From a virus: a stretch of 64,000 nt of DNA. This document shows, piece by piece, positions 13,692 through 21,088 of this stretch. The DNA is taken from IMG/VR virus record IMGVR_UViG_3300045044_000056, positions 21,184-85,183 of that record, one strand, 5' to 3'. The translations under genes were made by a program, and so were the position numbers. The first letter of the stretch is position 1, and each line of letters starts with the position of its first letter. The notes beneath the pieces are model-generated. The model worked only from the letters and a program-made list of their open reading frames with translations. It made no database searches and had not been told where the DNA came from.

Positions 13692-14542
13692 CAGCCTTTG
13701 GCGGCCAGCGCTTCCGCGAGGCCGTCGATCGCCTCCGGGTTGGGCAGCGGGATAAAGTGCGCATGCCCGAGGTGGGCGATGGCGTAGGGATCACGGGGCA
13801 GCTCGTGAAAGCGCTGCCACCACATCGCGCAGTGGATATGCGACAGGAACAGCTTCACCGTATAGCGTCGGGCCTGCGCGTCGACCTGCGCATCGGGTAG
13901 CTTGCCCTTGCTCACCGCCTTGAACGCGTCGGTTTTCTTCTTGTAGCGGTTGGCTGCAACATCAGCAGCTGCGCGCTCGGCATTGCCGCCGCTGTCGTTG
14001 CGCGCAACCTCATAGGCCTTGCGCTTTTTATAGACGTGGCCGTAGACGCATTCCTCCTCGTTGGAGAATTTCATGAACGTCTGGCCGGTTTTCCAGCACA
14101 GCGTTTTGAACTCGGCGTTCCAGGGCCGCTTTTCTCCCTTGCCCCACTTCACTGTTGGATCGAGCCCGGCAAAGCGCCAGATATGTCCGGCCGTCGGCGC
14201 CTGGGTGATATCGATGTGAGCGAGCATGCCGGCCGCGATCACTGGGCCGACCCCATAGATCGATTTCAGCCAGCGCCCAATCACGTTGGCCTCAGCATAG
14301 GTATCGAGGGTGCGCTTGATCTGGCCTTCCAGGATCTCGCTCTGTTCGGCGAGCCAATCAATCAACCCATGCGGCTCATCCGGCATCGAGCGCAGCTGGT
14401 TGTTGGCGCGCTTGCGGCCATCCTGCATCAGGTAATAGCCGTCGACCAGAAAACGCGCTTCCTGTTCGGATAGCGTCGCCGCCGCCCGCACAAGATCACG
14501 GTCGAGTCTCCGTACGCTTGGGACATGTTCATGGACTGCCAT
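13685..14542 (-). CDS. IS110 C-terminal-like (Transposase_20-type) protein
   Basis: This 285-residue protein contains a helix-hairpin-helix region, WLKSIYGVGPVIAAGMLAHI, then HIWRFAGLDPTVKW. This matches the C-terminal domain of IS110/IS116/IS902 transposases. The N-terminal DEDD RuvC-like domain of those enzymes is not seen, and no flanking IS ends were found. It is probably a phage protein reusing the fold for DNA or RNA binding. Its stop codon (13685-13687) lies inside the first unit of the repeat array, so its transcript would read into the array. Confidence 0.65.
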   Translation of the reverse strand: MAVHEHVPSVRRLDRDLVRAAATLSEQEARFLVDGYYLMQDGRKRANNQLRSMPDEPHGLIDWLAEQSEILEGQIKRTLDTYAEANVIGRWLKSIYGVGPVIAAGMLAHIDITQAPTAGHIWRFAGLDPTVKWGKGEKRPWNAEFKTLCWKTGQTFMKFSNEEECVYGHVYKKRKAYEVARNDSGGNAERAAADVAANRYKKKTDAFKAVSKGKLPDAQVDAQARRYTVKLFLSHIHCAMWWQRFHELPRDPYAIAHLGHAHFIPLPNPEAIDGLAEALAAKGWT

Positions 14543-15161
14543 CGGCCTCTTCCTTTTCCTGCGCTGAGTGGATTGGCTGCATCAGCTGCCCGGGCCAGGT
14601 CGAGCGCTCGGTCACCACGTTGCCGCCCGGGACCTCGTGCCACTGGCCATCCTCAGCCATCGCTGGCGCGATAATGATCAGCGCCTCGTAGGACGAGAAC
14701 CGCAGGATGGCCGCAATGTTCTGTGCAGCTCGGCGTTCCAGGTAGCGCCATAAGGCGGGATCATCTCGCCAATCGTTGCGGCGCTTCGGATCGATCCAGA
14801 TCTGGACCACCTGGACCGGCGTGCCCTCCCCGCCATCCTCTTTCGGCACATAGCGGATGAAGTCGGGCATGATGTCGATCACGTAGCCAGAGCGATCCGG
14901 GCGGCGCAGCTCGGCGGTGTCGTCCTCGGTGAGCCAGCGACACGACCACAGTCGGCAGCCCATCGGGCGCTTGTCGTAGATCGCGCAGCCGGTGTGGCGC
15001 TGATGCTGGCAGCGCGCCCCGGCGGGCTTATCGAAGTCGCGGACCATGTTCGTGGGGTTGCCCAGCATGGCGAGGGCCATCGCGTTCCGCTCTGGATCGT
15101 CGGCGCCCTTCTTCATTGGCAGCAGCCGGCAACACAAAGTACATTCACCGCAGTGCCTCAT
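14529..15161 (-). CDS. YkgJ-like cysteine-cluster protein
   Basis: This 210-residue protein begins MRHCGECTLCCRLLP and later has ARCQHQRHTGCAIYDKRPMGCRLWSC. That is the eight-Cys arrangement of the YkgJ family, thought to bind zinc or an Fe-S cluster. ATG 15161 is preferred to a longer frame because it starts at the Cys motif and overlaps the preceding stop (ATGA). Its 3' end overlaps the IS110-like gene by 14 nt. A second, shorter Cys-cluster gene lies at 26146. Confidence 0.7.
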   Translation of the reverse strand: MRHCGECTLCCRLLPMKKGADDPERNAMALAMLGNPTNMVRDFDKPAGARCQHQRHTGCAIYDKRPMGCRLWSCRWLTEDDTAELRRPDRSGYVIDIMPDFIRYVPKEDGGEGTPVQVVQIWIDPKRRNDWRDDPALWRYLERRAAQNIAAILRFSSYEALIIIAPAMAEDGQWHEVPGGNVVTERSTWPGQLMQPIHSAQEKEEADGSP

Positions 15162-15355
15162 CGCTTCTTCTCCAGCCGCACCCACTCGGCGACGCAGGTG
15201 TCGCACAGGCTGATTGCTCCACCCTCGCGGTTCCAGCACATCAGCGGGACCTCGGGCAGCGGGCCCTGGCAGCACGAGCAGATCGCCGGCCTCGGGCTGT
15301 CGGGTCTGCTCCACACCGGATTGAACCCCGGTCGGAATCGGAACTGCATCGTCAT
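15158..15355 (-). CDS. Small zinc-ribbon protein
   Basis: This 65-residue protein has two paired-Cys motifs, CSCC (residues 26-29) and CDTC (about residue 51), suggesting one zinc site. It overlaps the YkgJ-like gene by 4 nt. It is probably a nucleic-acid or protein-binding adaptor, which is inference. Confidence 0.6.
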   Translation of the reverse strand: MTMQFRFRPGFNPVWSRPDSPRPAICSCCQGPLPEVPLMCWNREGGAISLCDTCVAEWVRLEKKR

Positions 15356-15357
15356 CT

Positions 15358-15579
15358 TTAGAACTCGACCTCGATCTTCTTGGCCCCCGCCTTCGTCAAG
15401 ATCGTTTTGGCAAAGTCGATTGCCTGCCCTTTCGGCAGTGCGAACCAGCTCACGTCTTTCCCAAAGTTGAAGTGAATGTTGCCGTGGCGATCAACCGCAA
15501 TGGCCATCTTGAGTTCGCCTTCATCGTGCGGCCCCAACGATCCATCTGGAAATTTCCCTGTCCCTCCAAGTTTGACCAC
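15358..15579 (-). CDS. Hypothetical protein
   Basis: This 73-residue protein contains KMAIAVDRHGNIHFNFGKDVSWFALPKGQAIDFAKTIL, a two-stranded sheet plus helix pattern. The gap to the zinc-ribbon gene is 2 nt, so they share an operon. No family is recognised. Confidence 0.55.
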   Translation of the reverse strand: MVKLGGTGKFPDGSLGPHDEGELKMAIAVDRHGNIHFNFGKDVSWFALPKGQAIDFAKTILTKAGAKKIEVEF

Positions 15580-15583
15580 GGGA

Positions 15584-15676
15584 TCACCTCGAGAAAAGAA
15601 TGATGGCCATGAACGCGATGACCGGCGCCAAGGCGATCAACATGCCAAAGATCAGGGAGGCTTCAGGGTCAGTCAT
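15584..15676 (-). CDS. 30-residue membrane peptide
   Basis: ATG 15676 to TGA 15584 encodes MTDPEASLIFGMLIALAP followed by VIAFMAIILFSR, essentially a single transmembrane helix with a short N-terminal tail. It fits snugly between two operon genes. It resembles the 29-residue peptide at 16532 in size and type. Function is unknown; a small holin-like or regulatory peptide is possible. Confidence 0.45.
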   Translation of the reverse strand: MTDPEASLIFGMLIALAPVIAFMAIILFSR

Positions 15677-15679
15677 TTC

Positions 15680-16282
15680 TCATCCATGTCGATTAGCGAG
15701 ACGCAAGAATGCATCTTCGTCAGCTTCCAGCATCAGCTTCTGCGCCAGCATGTGATCGGCGATCGGAATGCCGCCGTCGTCAAGATGACCACAAAGCCGA
15801 TGCAAGACGCGATCCTGGCCAAGCAAGTCGCGTTCCACAACGTCGATGTTTGCCACTGCGTGCCCTTGGTCGCGTATGCGATAGAGGCGGCCGGATCGTC
15901 CCTCGACCAGGAACCATTTATGCCGCTCGATCGACGCGCGCTGCTCTGGTGTCAGCGAGCGCAGCAATAGCTCGCGCGCCTTCAGTTCCGCATCAGTGCG
16001 CTGCAGGTCGCGTTGAAGCGCGGCTGGCCGCACATGCGGGCGATGAATGCGCGGTTGCACGGGTACTGTCCATAGCTGGTTGTGCTGCGGGTAGATGTAG
16101 AGCGTGCTGCCCGTACCTTGTTGCACAAAGCACGGGATGGTCGCGGTGCTGGTTGCCGTACCGTTGCTCCACAGATAGGTGGTCGGCACCGTGGACGAGC
16201 CGCCGGTTGAGTCGGTCGTCCACATCTGATTGGCCGAGTCGTAGTTGACCCAGCCGGTGTTGTTGATCCAGACGAGCGGCAC
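15680..16282 (-). CDS. Hypothetical phage protein
   Basis: This 200-residue protein has a Thr/Ser/Asn-rich N-terminal half and a C-terminal part reading LTPEQRASIERHKWFLVEGRSGRLYRI and ending ADHMLAQKLMLEADEDAFLRLAN. That second part recurs in many phage and bacterial hypothetical proteins (remembered pattern). It has no catalytic motif. It may be made of two fused modules. Confidence 0.6.
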   Translation of the reverse strand: MPLVWINNTGWVNYDSANQMWTTDSTGGSSTVPTTYLWSNGTATSTATIPCFVQQGTGSTLYIYPQHNQLWTVPVQPRIHRPHVRPAALQRDLQRTDAELKARELLLRSLTPEQRASIERHKWFLVEGRSGRLYRIRDQGHAVANIDVVERDLLGQDRVLHRLCGHLDDGGIPIADHMLAQKLMLEADEDAFLRLANRHG

Positions 16283-16283
16283 G

Positions 16284-16511
16284 TCAGCCGCCCCTGAGCT
16301 GCGGCACCAGCATCATCTCGCGGGCGTGCGGGTCGAACACTTCCATTCGCGTTGCTTTCTCGCCATCGCGGACGCGAAACGCGTGGAAACCCGCGTCGGT
16401 CTTTTCCTCGAAAACCTCGCGCGCGAAAGCAACCTCGTCGGCGTTGTTCGGGTCCCAGCCGATCTTGGTGTGCCCGCTACGGTCGAGAATATTCATTTCA
16501 TGTAGTCCCAT
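16284..16511 (-). CDS. Hypothetical protein
   Basis: This 75-residue protein uses ATG 16511, preceded by GGGAGAAGAC, rather than the longer frame. It reads GHTKIGWDPNNADEVAFAREVFEEKTDAGFHAFRV, a compact alpha/beta pattern seen in small phage proteins. The function is unknown. Confidence 0.6.
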   Translation of the reverse strand: MGLHEMNILDRSGHTKIGWDPNNADEVAFAREVFEEKTDAGFHAFRVRDGEKATRMEVFDPHAREMMLVPQLRGG

Positions 16512-16531
16512 TGTCTTCTCCCTTGTTAAAT

Positions 16532-16621
16532 TCAGTCCCTCACGATCAACCAAACCCCGGTGATGACCAGTGAGATCACGAGCGCTACGACGATCATCAC
16601 GGTCACGAGCTGGGCGCTCAT
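16532..16621 (-). CDS. 29-residue membrane peptide
   Basis: ATG 16621 overlaps the stop of the DUF3846-like gene (ATGA), arguing for real translation. The peptide is MSAQLVTVMIVVALVISL followed by VITGVWLIVRD, one transmembrane helix. The function is unknown. Confidence 0.5.
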   Translation of the reverse strand: MSAQLVTVMIVVALVISLVITGVWLIVRD

Positions 16622-16977
16622 AGCGCCTCCATGAATTCATCGTCACCGATCACGATGGCAATTTGCCCGACCAGGTAGTCCGCAAGCCTACCCATTGGCA
16701 TAAGCAATCCGGGATGACCGGTACGCTGCAGCGCCTGATGCCAAAGGATGGTTGCCCGCTCGTTGACCGGTAAGTCCTTCATCTTGCCGTCCTCATCGCA
16801 GAACGCGACGCAATTACATAGCTCACCCTGATGCTCAATCGAGGTGAAGCGGGGTATCAGCTCCAAATACCCGCCGCCGATCGCGGCCTTGAGCACAGGC
16901 AATGTCGGCTTGTCTTCGACCGGCGTCGCGAGCTGCCCACCGCTGCCGGGCTTGATGGTGATGATGGTGCCTTTCAT
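16618..16977 (-). CDS. DUF3846-like protein
   Basis: This 119-residue protein has the DUF3846 order: LPVLKAAIGGGYLELIP, CVAFCDEDGKMKDLPVNERA, then LVGQIAIVIGDDEF. The family is widespread in phages and plasmids and has no assigned role. ATG 16977 is used because it overlaps the next upstream gene by 4 nt. Confidence 0.65.
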   Translation of the reverse strand: MKGTIITIKPGSGGQLATPVEDKPTLPVLKAAIGGGYLELIPRFTSIEHQGELCNCVAFCDEDGKMKDLPVNERATILWHQALQRTGHPGLLMPMGRLADYLVGQIAIVIGDDEFMEAL

Positions 16978-17177
16978 TTCTCGCGCTCGAAAATTTTGGT
17001 GAACGTCAGCTTGGGCTCGACCTGCAGGCGCGCCACCATCTCGGAGAGCAACATGTCGGGCGCGTCCATGCACACCTCGAAATGGCACCCGGGATGCGCA
17101 ATGTCGAAGTCGCGCAGGTGCTGCAGCCAGGCCTGCTGCAGCTCGGGCGGCACGTGCGCAACGGTGAAGATTTTCAT
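16974..17177 (-). CDS. Hypothetical protein
   Basis: This 67-residue protein includes PPELQQAWLQHLRDFDIAHPGCHFEV. It overlaps both neighbours by 4 nt. No family is recognised. Confidence 0.55.
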   Translation of the reverse strand: MKIFTVAHVPPELQQAWLQHLRDFDIAHPGCHFEVCMDAPDMLLSEMVARLQVEPKLTFTKIFEREK

Positions 17178-17452
17178 GAATTGGCTCTCTGTTTACGGCG
17201 GTGCTCCAATTCTTCTACTGCAACCGGGATCATGTCGCGAACCTGGCTGACGTGCATGCGCAACAGTTCCTCGCGCAGCATCACTGTCCCGGTCTCATTG
17301 TCTTTGACGAAGTGGGAAGCGAGCAGCATGGCGAGCGAATACGCCAGCGCGGCGCCGATGACATCCGGGTCCTTGCCTTCAAGCAGAGGCCAGATCAATT
17401 CCGTAAGCTTGAAAGCTTGCGTTCCTAGCCGCTTAATTCGCCGACTTGTCAT
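17174..17452 (-). CDS. Hypothetical helical protein
   Basis: This 92-residue protein starts at ATG 17452, overlapping the DUF6166-like gene by 4 nt. It is helical, with FKLTELIWPLLEGKDPDVIGAALAYSLAMLLASHF. The hydrophobic segment is not long enough to be a confident membrane span. The role is unknown. Confidence 0.55.
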   Translation of the reverse strand: MTSRRIKRLGTQAFKLTELIWPLLEGKDPDVIGAALAYSLAMLLASHFVKDNETGTVMLREELLRMHVSQVRDMIPVAVEELEHRRKQRANS

Positions 17453-17793
17453 TCTTCGATCCAGTGCGGTCTTTTCTGCGCCTCGATGGCCCGGGCATGC
17501 TCTAGGATATTCTCCACTGATAATCGCCAGTACATGTCTTGCCGCAACTTCGCGATCACCCGCCACTTGAATTGCTGATGCAGTCGGACGGCGCGCTGAC
17601 CGTCACCGAGCGCATCGGCCAATAATGCAAGCGCAAGCTGCGCCGGGCCTGAGCCGCCATAACCCCATTCGAAGCCATCGGGGCTATGGTTGTCGAGATC
17701 GAGGCGTTTGCGCAAGCCGCGCGGCTTGCCATCGACCACCTTGCGGACGTGCGCCTCGCCTTTGATATCGCGCCAGCCTTCGTAATATGACAT
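17449..17793 (-). CDS. DUF6166-like protein
   Basis: This 114-residue protein starts MSYYEGWRD and has NHSPDGFEWGYGGSGPAQLALALL followed by HQQFKWRVIAKL, the signature I associate with DUF6166, a family common on plasmids and phages. It heads a leftward operon of small accessory genes and is divergent from the secreted protein at 17909, with two operator palindromes in between. Confidence 0.65.
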   Translation of the reverse strand: MSYYEGWRDIKGEAHVRKVVDGKPRGLRKRLDLDNHSPDGFEWGYGGSGPAQLALALLADALGDGQRAVRLHQQFKWRVIAKLRQDMYWRLSVENILEHARAIEAQKRPHWIEE

Positions 17794-17803
17794 GATGGCC
17801 CCG

Positions 17804-17853
17804 GTTCAAGTCACCCTTGAAATTGGGGAATTGGTGATCAAGTATGCCTTGAA
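17804..17853. promoter_or_regulatory. Two TTCAAG-N5-CTTGAA operators in a divergent promoter region
   Basis: GTTCAAG-TCACC-CTTGAA (17804-17821) and TCAAG-TATGC-CTTGA (17838-17852) have centres 32 bp apart, about three helical turns, on the same DNA face. They match the xis/int operator at 8965 and lie between the leftward DUF6166 operon and the rightward secreted-protein gene. Confidence 0.6.
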
Positions 17854-17862
17854 ATGCGCAAC

Positions 17863-17893
17863 AAAAAAAGCCCCGTTCCCGAAGGAACGGGGC
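17863..17893 (-). terminator. Rho-independent terminator (minus strand)
   Basis: The stem GCCCCGTTCC/GGAACGGGGC has a 4-nt loop and an A7 run on its left, which reads as a terminator for leftward transcripts arriving from the lysis region. It shields the divergent operators from read-through. Confidence 0.8.
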
Positions 17894-17908
17894 GAGGACG
17901 GAGGGGCC

Positions 17909-18307
17909 GTGAAAATTCAAAGCGTTATCGCTGCGGTACTACTCGCAGCACTACTAGCCACCAGCGCGCAAGCACAAGGTCGCCGCTACCGGTGCCCAGG
18001 TGTGAGCTGGGACCCACACTGTCAGATGCTGCCGCCGCAGGGCTATCCGCTGCCGCCGCTGCCATCCAACCGGCTGTCGGACGAGCCGCCTGAGCCGCGA
18101 TTCACCGTGCCGATCGATCGACCGCCGGTGCCTAACCGTTCGATGAGCGAACCGCCAGCGGCGCAGCTCACCGCGCCGATCGGCCCGGTGACGCCGCCCA
18201 ACCGCATGATGGACATGGAGCGCGAGCGCATCATCCAGCTGGGCGAGGAGCATTGCCGGCGTTGGCCCGAAGACAAGATCTGTCACTTCAAGGATGCGCC
18301 ACGCTAA
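17909..18307 (+). CDS. Secreted Pro-rich protein
   Basis: This 132-residue protein starts at GTG 17909 after GGACGGAGGG. A signal peptide (KIQSVIAAVLLAALLATSAQA) precedes a Pro-rich chain with two PP-NR-M-like repeats (PPVPNRSMSEPP and TPPNRMMDME) and four Cys. It is the only plus-strand gene in this stretch and converges with the lysis operon by a 4-nt overlap. It is probably expressed in the lysogen under the TTCAAG operators. Confidence 0.65.
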   Translation: MKIQSVIAAVLLAALLATSAQAQGRRYRCPGVSWDPHCQMLPPQGYPLPPLPSNRLSDEPPEPRFTVPIDRPPVPNRSMSEPPAAQLTAPIGPVTPPNRMMDMERERIIQLGEEHCRRWPEDKICHFKDAPR

Positions 18308-18807
18308 ACTAGTTTCTTCGCCTCCTGCAGCGCCCAGGTCCTGACGCTGTCGTCGAGATCCATGAGGAGGTGCGGCTTGTTGATGGTCCGCACCTCATCA
18401 AACCCAGCAACGATGACGTCCGACATGATGCCCGGACCCTTTACCAGGCAGGCGCGCTTGACGTGCTGCTTGTTAATCGGCCGGTTGTTGCGCCCGGCCA
18501 GCTCCGACATCGCGATGCAGAATACGAGATCGAAGTGCATCAGCGTCTGCAGATAAGTCAGCGACGTATTGCCGAGACTGTAGCTGTAGCCGAGCGTCGG
18601 GTGCCCCGCCTTGCGGCAGACGGCCAGCCAAGACATGGCAGGTTCGATCTTGTTGAAGTTGAAGCAGGCGGACTGGATGCCCATCGCCAACAGCGCGTTG
18701 GCAAGCCGCTTCATGCCGTAACTGGTCAGTATGCCGCCCACGCCGAGGTTCCAGATCGGACCCTGACCATAGAACACCGCAGCGACTGGACGCGGTTGGG
18801 CGGTCAT
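18304..18807 (-). CDS. Hypothetical protein, hydrolase-like fold possible
   Basis: This 167-residue protein opens with VAAVFYGQGPIWNLGVGGIL and has a GYSYSLGN turn (about residue 73) like the nucleophile elbow of alpha/beta hydrolases, though the strict GxSxG pattern is not met. It closes the leftward lysis-region operon and overlaps the next gene by 4 nt. A lipolytic lysis role is only a guess. Confidence 0.5.
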   Translation of the reverse strand: MTAQPRPVAAVFYGQGPIWNLGVGGILTSYGMKRLANALLAMGIQSACFNFNKIEPAMSWLAVCRKAGHPTLGYSYSLGNTSLTYLQTLMHFDLVFCIAMSELAGRNNRPINKQHVKRACLVKGPGIMSDVIVAGFDEVRTINKPHLLMDLDDSVRTWALQEAKKLV

Positions 18808-19073
18808 GGCGGCGGCGGTCCTTGCGGTTTCGGCAGCAGTTGGCGCAGGTCTTCGGTGTTCAGGCAGTGCACCAGTAGCTTGGCCATGTTTTCCTGCTGC
18901 GCAACGATGGCCTGGAAGGCGATGCGCCGGCCATCGGAGTAGCGCGCTTCGGTGTAGAACAGGAAGATCAGTAGGCAGCCGTTCATCACTACCAGCGCCA
19001 GCGACAGCGGCTGCTTCTTGAGCGCGTCGAAGAACGTCCGCGCAGTCCTGCCGATCTCGCCATGCAGGCTCAT
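18804..19073 (-). CDS. Single-pass membrane protein, paralogue A
   Basis: This 89-residue protein has one transmembrane helix (LSLALVVMNGCLLIFLFY) preceded by RTFFDALKKQP, with a Pro-rich tail. It aligns along its length with the next gene upstream (RTFIEAVKTQP, then LVLSFANLMMVLFMYY), so the two are tandem duplicates. Their position beside the holin gene suggests lysis accessory proteins. Confidence 0.6.
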   Translation of the reverse strand: MSLHGEIGRTARTFFDALKKQPLSLALVVMNGCLLIFLFYTEARYSDGRRIAFQAIVAQQENMAKLLVHCLNTEDLRQLLPKPQGPPPP

Positions 19074-19309
19074 TTCTGCTGGTCTGGCATCACGCAACGC
19101 GCCAGCATTTCGGAAGTCGAGCGCTGGAACGCAAAGCTCTGCTTGATCAATTCGGTGCGGAACTCGGCTGCCTTTGACAGTGCATAATACATGAATAGGA
19201 CCATCATCAGGTTGGCGAAGGACAGCACCAACATCGCTGGCTGCGTCTTCACCGCCTCGATGAATGTCCGCAGCGTGTTGCCCGCCTCCTCGGCAATCCC
19301 TGGGTTCAT
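19070..19309 (-). CDS. Single-pass membrane protein, paralogue B
   Basis: This 79-residue protein is the partner of the gene at 18804, sharing the motif RTF-x-A-x-K-x-QP before the membrane helix and a Gln/Glu-rich helix ending in a single Cys after it. It overlaps both neighbours by 4 nt. It may form hetero-oligomers with its paralogue. Confidence 0.6.
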   Translation of the reverse strand: MNPGIAEEAGNTLRTFIEAVKTQPAMLVLSFANLMMVLFMYYALSKAAEFRTELIKQSFAFQRSTSEMLARCVMPDQQK

Positions 19310-19605
19310 TTGATGGCTCGCACGTTCTCGTACTTCTTGCTGCTGACCACGTTGGAGATGCCGGGATCTTCCATGATCAGGTGCTGCGGCACGCCGACTT
19401 CAATCTCCGGGTCGATCTTAGCTGCGACCTTGAGCTTGTTCTTGTTGGTATGCGTCCAGATCGCCCAACCGAGTGAAACGATGGCCATGGCGGCACCGAG
19501 GATCGACGGCGTCAGGTCATCGAGCTGGTAGCCCTGGTTCACCAGCCAGCCGCTGACGATGACGATGATCCAGCGTACGAAGCTCTTTATTTGTTCCTCG
19601 TTCAT
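19306..19605 (-). CDS. Phage holin-like protein
   Basis: This 99-residue protein has two membrane segments (WIIVIVSGWLVNQG and SILGAAMAIVSLGWAIW) followed by THTNKNKLKVAAK and a hydrophilic tail. The layout matches the small holin family found in cyano- and alphaproteobacterial phages (Pam3 gp28 type, from memory). It lies among lysis genes. Holins open the inner membrane to time lysis. Confidence 0.7.
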   Translation of the reverse strand: MNEEQIKSFVRWIIVIVSGWLVNQGYQLDDLTPSILGAAMAIVSLGWAIWTHTNKNKLKVAAKIDPEIEVGVPQHLIMEDPGISNVVSSKKYENVRAIK

Positions 19606-19994
19606 CCGCCGGTCGCCTCGTGGTGGATGCGGCCGAACAGGTCATCGAGCGTTTCGGTCGCGGCCCAGCCGTCGACGGTCAGGCCGCGAATGCGCTGATA
19701 GTGTTCGACCGCTGCGTGGGTGGCGTCGCCGTACCTGCCGTCGACATTGAGGGCGGCACCGTAGTGGTTGAGCATCTCCTGCAGCTGCCTGACGTTGATG
19801 CCCTTGCCCTTCTTGGGCACCGACGGCGCCGATGGCATGATGGCATCCTTGAGCCGCTGCGCTTCCGGGGCGAGCGCCAGCAGCGCATCGATGTGCGGCA
19901 TCGCGCGCTGTTGCAGGTTCTGGATCTCGCCCAGGTGCTGATACGCCCGCCAGGCGGCGGGGATGTAGTCAGCTAGTGCGCTGACGTTGCTCAC
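19602..19994 (-). CDS. Peptidoglycan-binding domain protein
   Basis: This 130-residue protein has an N-terminal helical half and a C-terminal PG_binding_1 domain: VRQLQEMLNHYGAALNVDGRYGDATHAAVEHYQRIRGLTVDG. No catalytic domain is present. It may target a partner lytic enzyme to the cell wall. It overlaps its neighbours by 4 nt. Confidence 0.75.
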   Translation of the reverse strand: MSNVSALADYIPAAWRAYQHLGEIQNLQQRAMPHIDALLALAPEAQRLKDAIMPSAPSVPKKGKGINVRQLQEMLNHYGAALNVDGRYGDATHAAVEHYQRIRGLTVDGWAATETLDDLFGRIHHEATGG

Positions 19995-20314
19995 GGCTGA
20001 CTCGGCGGAGCCGTCGTGTTCGTGGTGGGGCAGCCCTGGTCATAAATCTCCTGCCCGATGACCATCAGACCGCGCAGGACCAGTGCGGCGACGGAGCCGT
20101 AGTTTGGTATCCAAGAGATCATGCCGGGCACCATGTTGAGTAGGCTCTGCGCCTTCGGCCATGCGCCGCAGAAGTCCTCCTTGATGCCGCCGTGCTCAGC
20201 TGCAGCTCCGTGCGTCGCCAGCGGCGGCGGATGACCAGGCGGCAATCCGCTCTGCAAAGTCTGGTCAAGGATGTCCTTGAACCGATTTATCTGTTCATCA
20301 GTAAGCTGTGGCAT
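19991..20314 (-). CDS. Hypothetical protein in lysis region
   Basis: This 107-residue protein has a Pro/His-rich centre and a hydrophobic segment (VPGMISWIPNYGSVAALVLRGLMVIG) that could insert in a membrane. It is translationally coupled to the PG-binding gene. The role is unknown; a membrane-associated lysis regulator is possible. Confidence 0.5.
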   Translation of the reverse strand: MPQLTDEQINRFKDILDQTLQSGLPPGHPPPLATHGAAAEHGGIKEDFCGAWPKAQSLLNMVPGMISWIPNYGSVAALVLRGLMVIGQEIYDQGCPTTNTTAPPSQP

Positions 20315-20323
20315 GTTGTGCTC

Positions 20324-21088
20324 CTATGCACTCTTGAGTGTTGCTAAATCGGCATCCAGCCGTGCCTCATCAACAAGTTCTGGCGTCTTCCCAGTGGCCG
20401 TCAGATATTCACGCGAGAAGTAGCAAATTGCTTCGTCCATATACTGCTCAATAAATCCAGCACTGACCGCCTGCAGGCGCCCCCAAGTGACGACCATGGG
20501 AAAGCCGCGCGAGTTGCGGCCGCACAGCATGACGTAATGGCCGCCGAGATTTCTCGACCCTTGCACCGGAACCCAAGGCTGCCTGGCATCGAACTGATCA
20601 ATTGCGGATTGCGGAATTTGCACCCCGAGGCCGACCGCACCGAACAGATACGTTGCCTTTATGAGGAGATCGACATTGCCGATCGGGATCTCCGCATAGG
20701 CCTTGATCTTGTGCACATCGCCGGCTGCATCGAGCAGGCCAACCTTGCGGCGGTAGCTCGCCGCCTTTGACATGTCGGTGCCCTGATCGGTCGCCGGCAC
20801 GCCAGGAATATATCCGGTGACCTTGGAGTATTCGGCGACGACAGAATCCGCGGTGAAGCGTGGCAGTCTGCGCTTGGTCGCGAGCGCATAGAGCATGTGC
20901 TCGTGCGCCGCGCCGGCCCACACGCAATCGCCGCACGCATCGTTGCCCAGCTCCTGCCAGAACACGTTGCCAGTCACGTGACCGAACGTCGACGGAACAT
21001 GCACGCGATCGAGATCAACGTAGGTGCCGAGAGCAAACCGCACTGCGCCGGCGCGCGCCGGCTGCTTGCCGAGATAATGGATGGCCAT
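20324..21088 (-). CDS. Papain-like cysteine peptidase-type lysis protein
   Basis: This 254-residue protein shows DACGDCVWAGAAHEHML with a candidate catalytic Cys, GGHYVMLCGRN with a candidate His, and VVTWGR where the third catalytic residue of NlpC/P60- or C39-type enzymes sits. The order Cys-His-third residue fits a papain-like fold. Placed directly after the endolysin gene, it may cut peptidoglycan peptides. Substrate is inferred. Confidence 0.55.
   Translation of the reverse strand: MAIHYLGKQPARAGAVRFALGTYVDLDRVHVPSTFGHVTGNVFWQELGNDACGDCVWAGAAHEHMLYALATKRRLPRFTADSVVAEYSKVTGYIPGVPATDQGTDMSKAASYRRKVGLLDAAGDVHKIKAYAEIPIGNVDLLIKATYLFGAVGLGVQIPQSAIDQFDARQPWVPVQGSRNLGGHYVMLCGRNSRGFPMVVTWGRLQAVSAGFIEQYMDEAICYFSREYLTATGKTPELVDEARLDADLATLKSA

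Noticed and set aside
13276-13900. Plus-strand ORFs reading the array as MARSxxxVLS or LAHxxWCS repeats
   Set aside because: An 18-bp period keeps several frames open at once. None has a good ribosome-binding site, and adjacent genes run on the minus strand.
13685-14542. Complete IS110 insertion sequence
   Set aside because: The catalytic N-terminal domain is absent and no terminal repeats or target-site features were seen around the gene.
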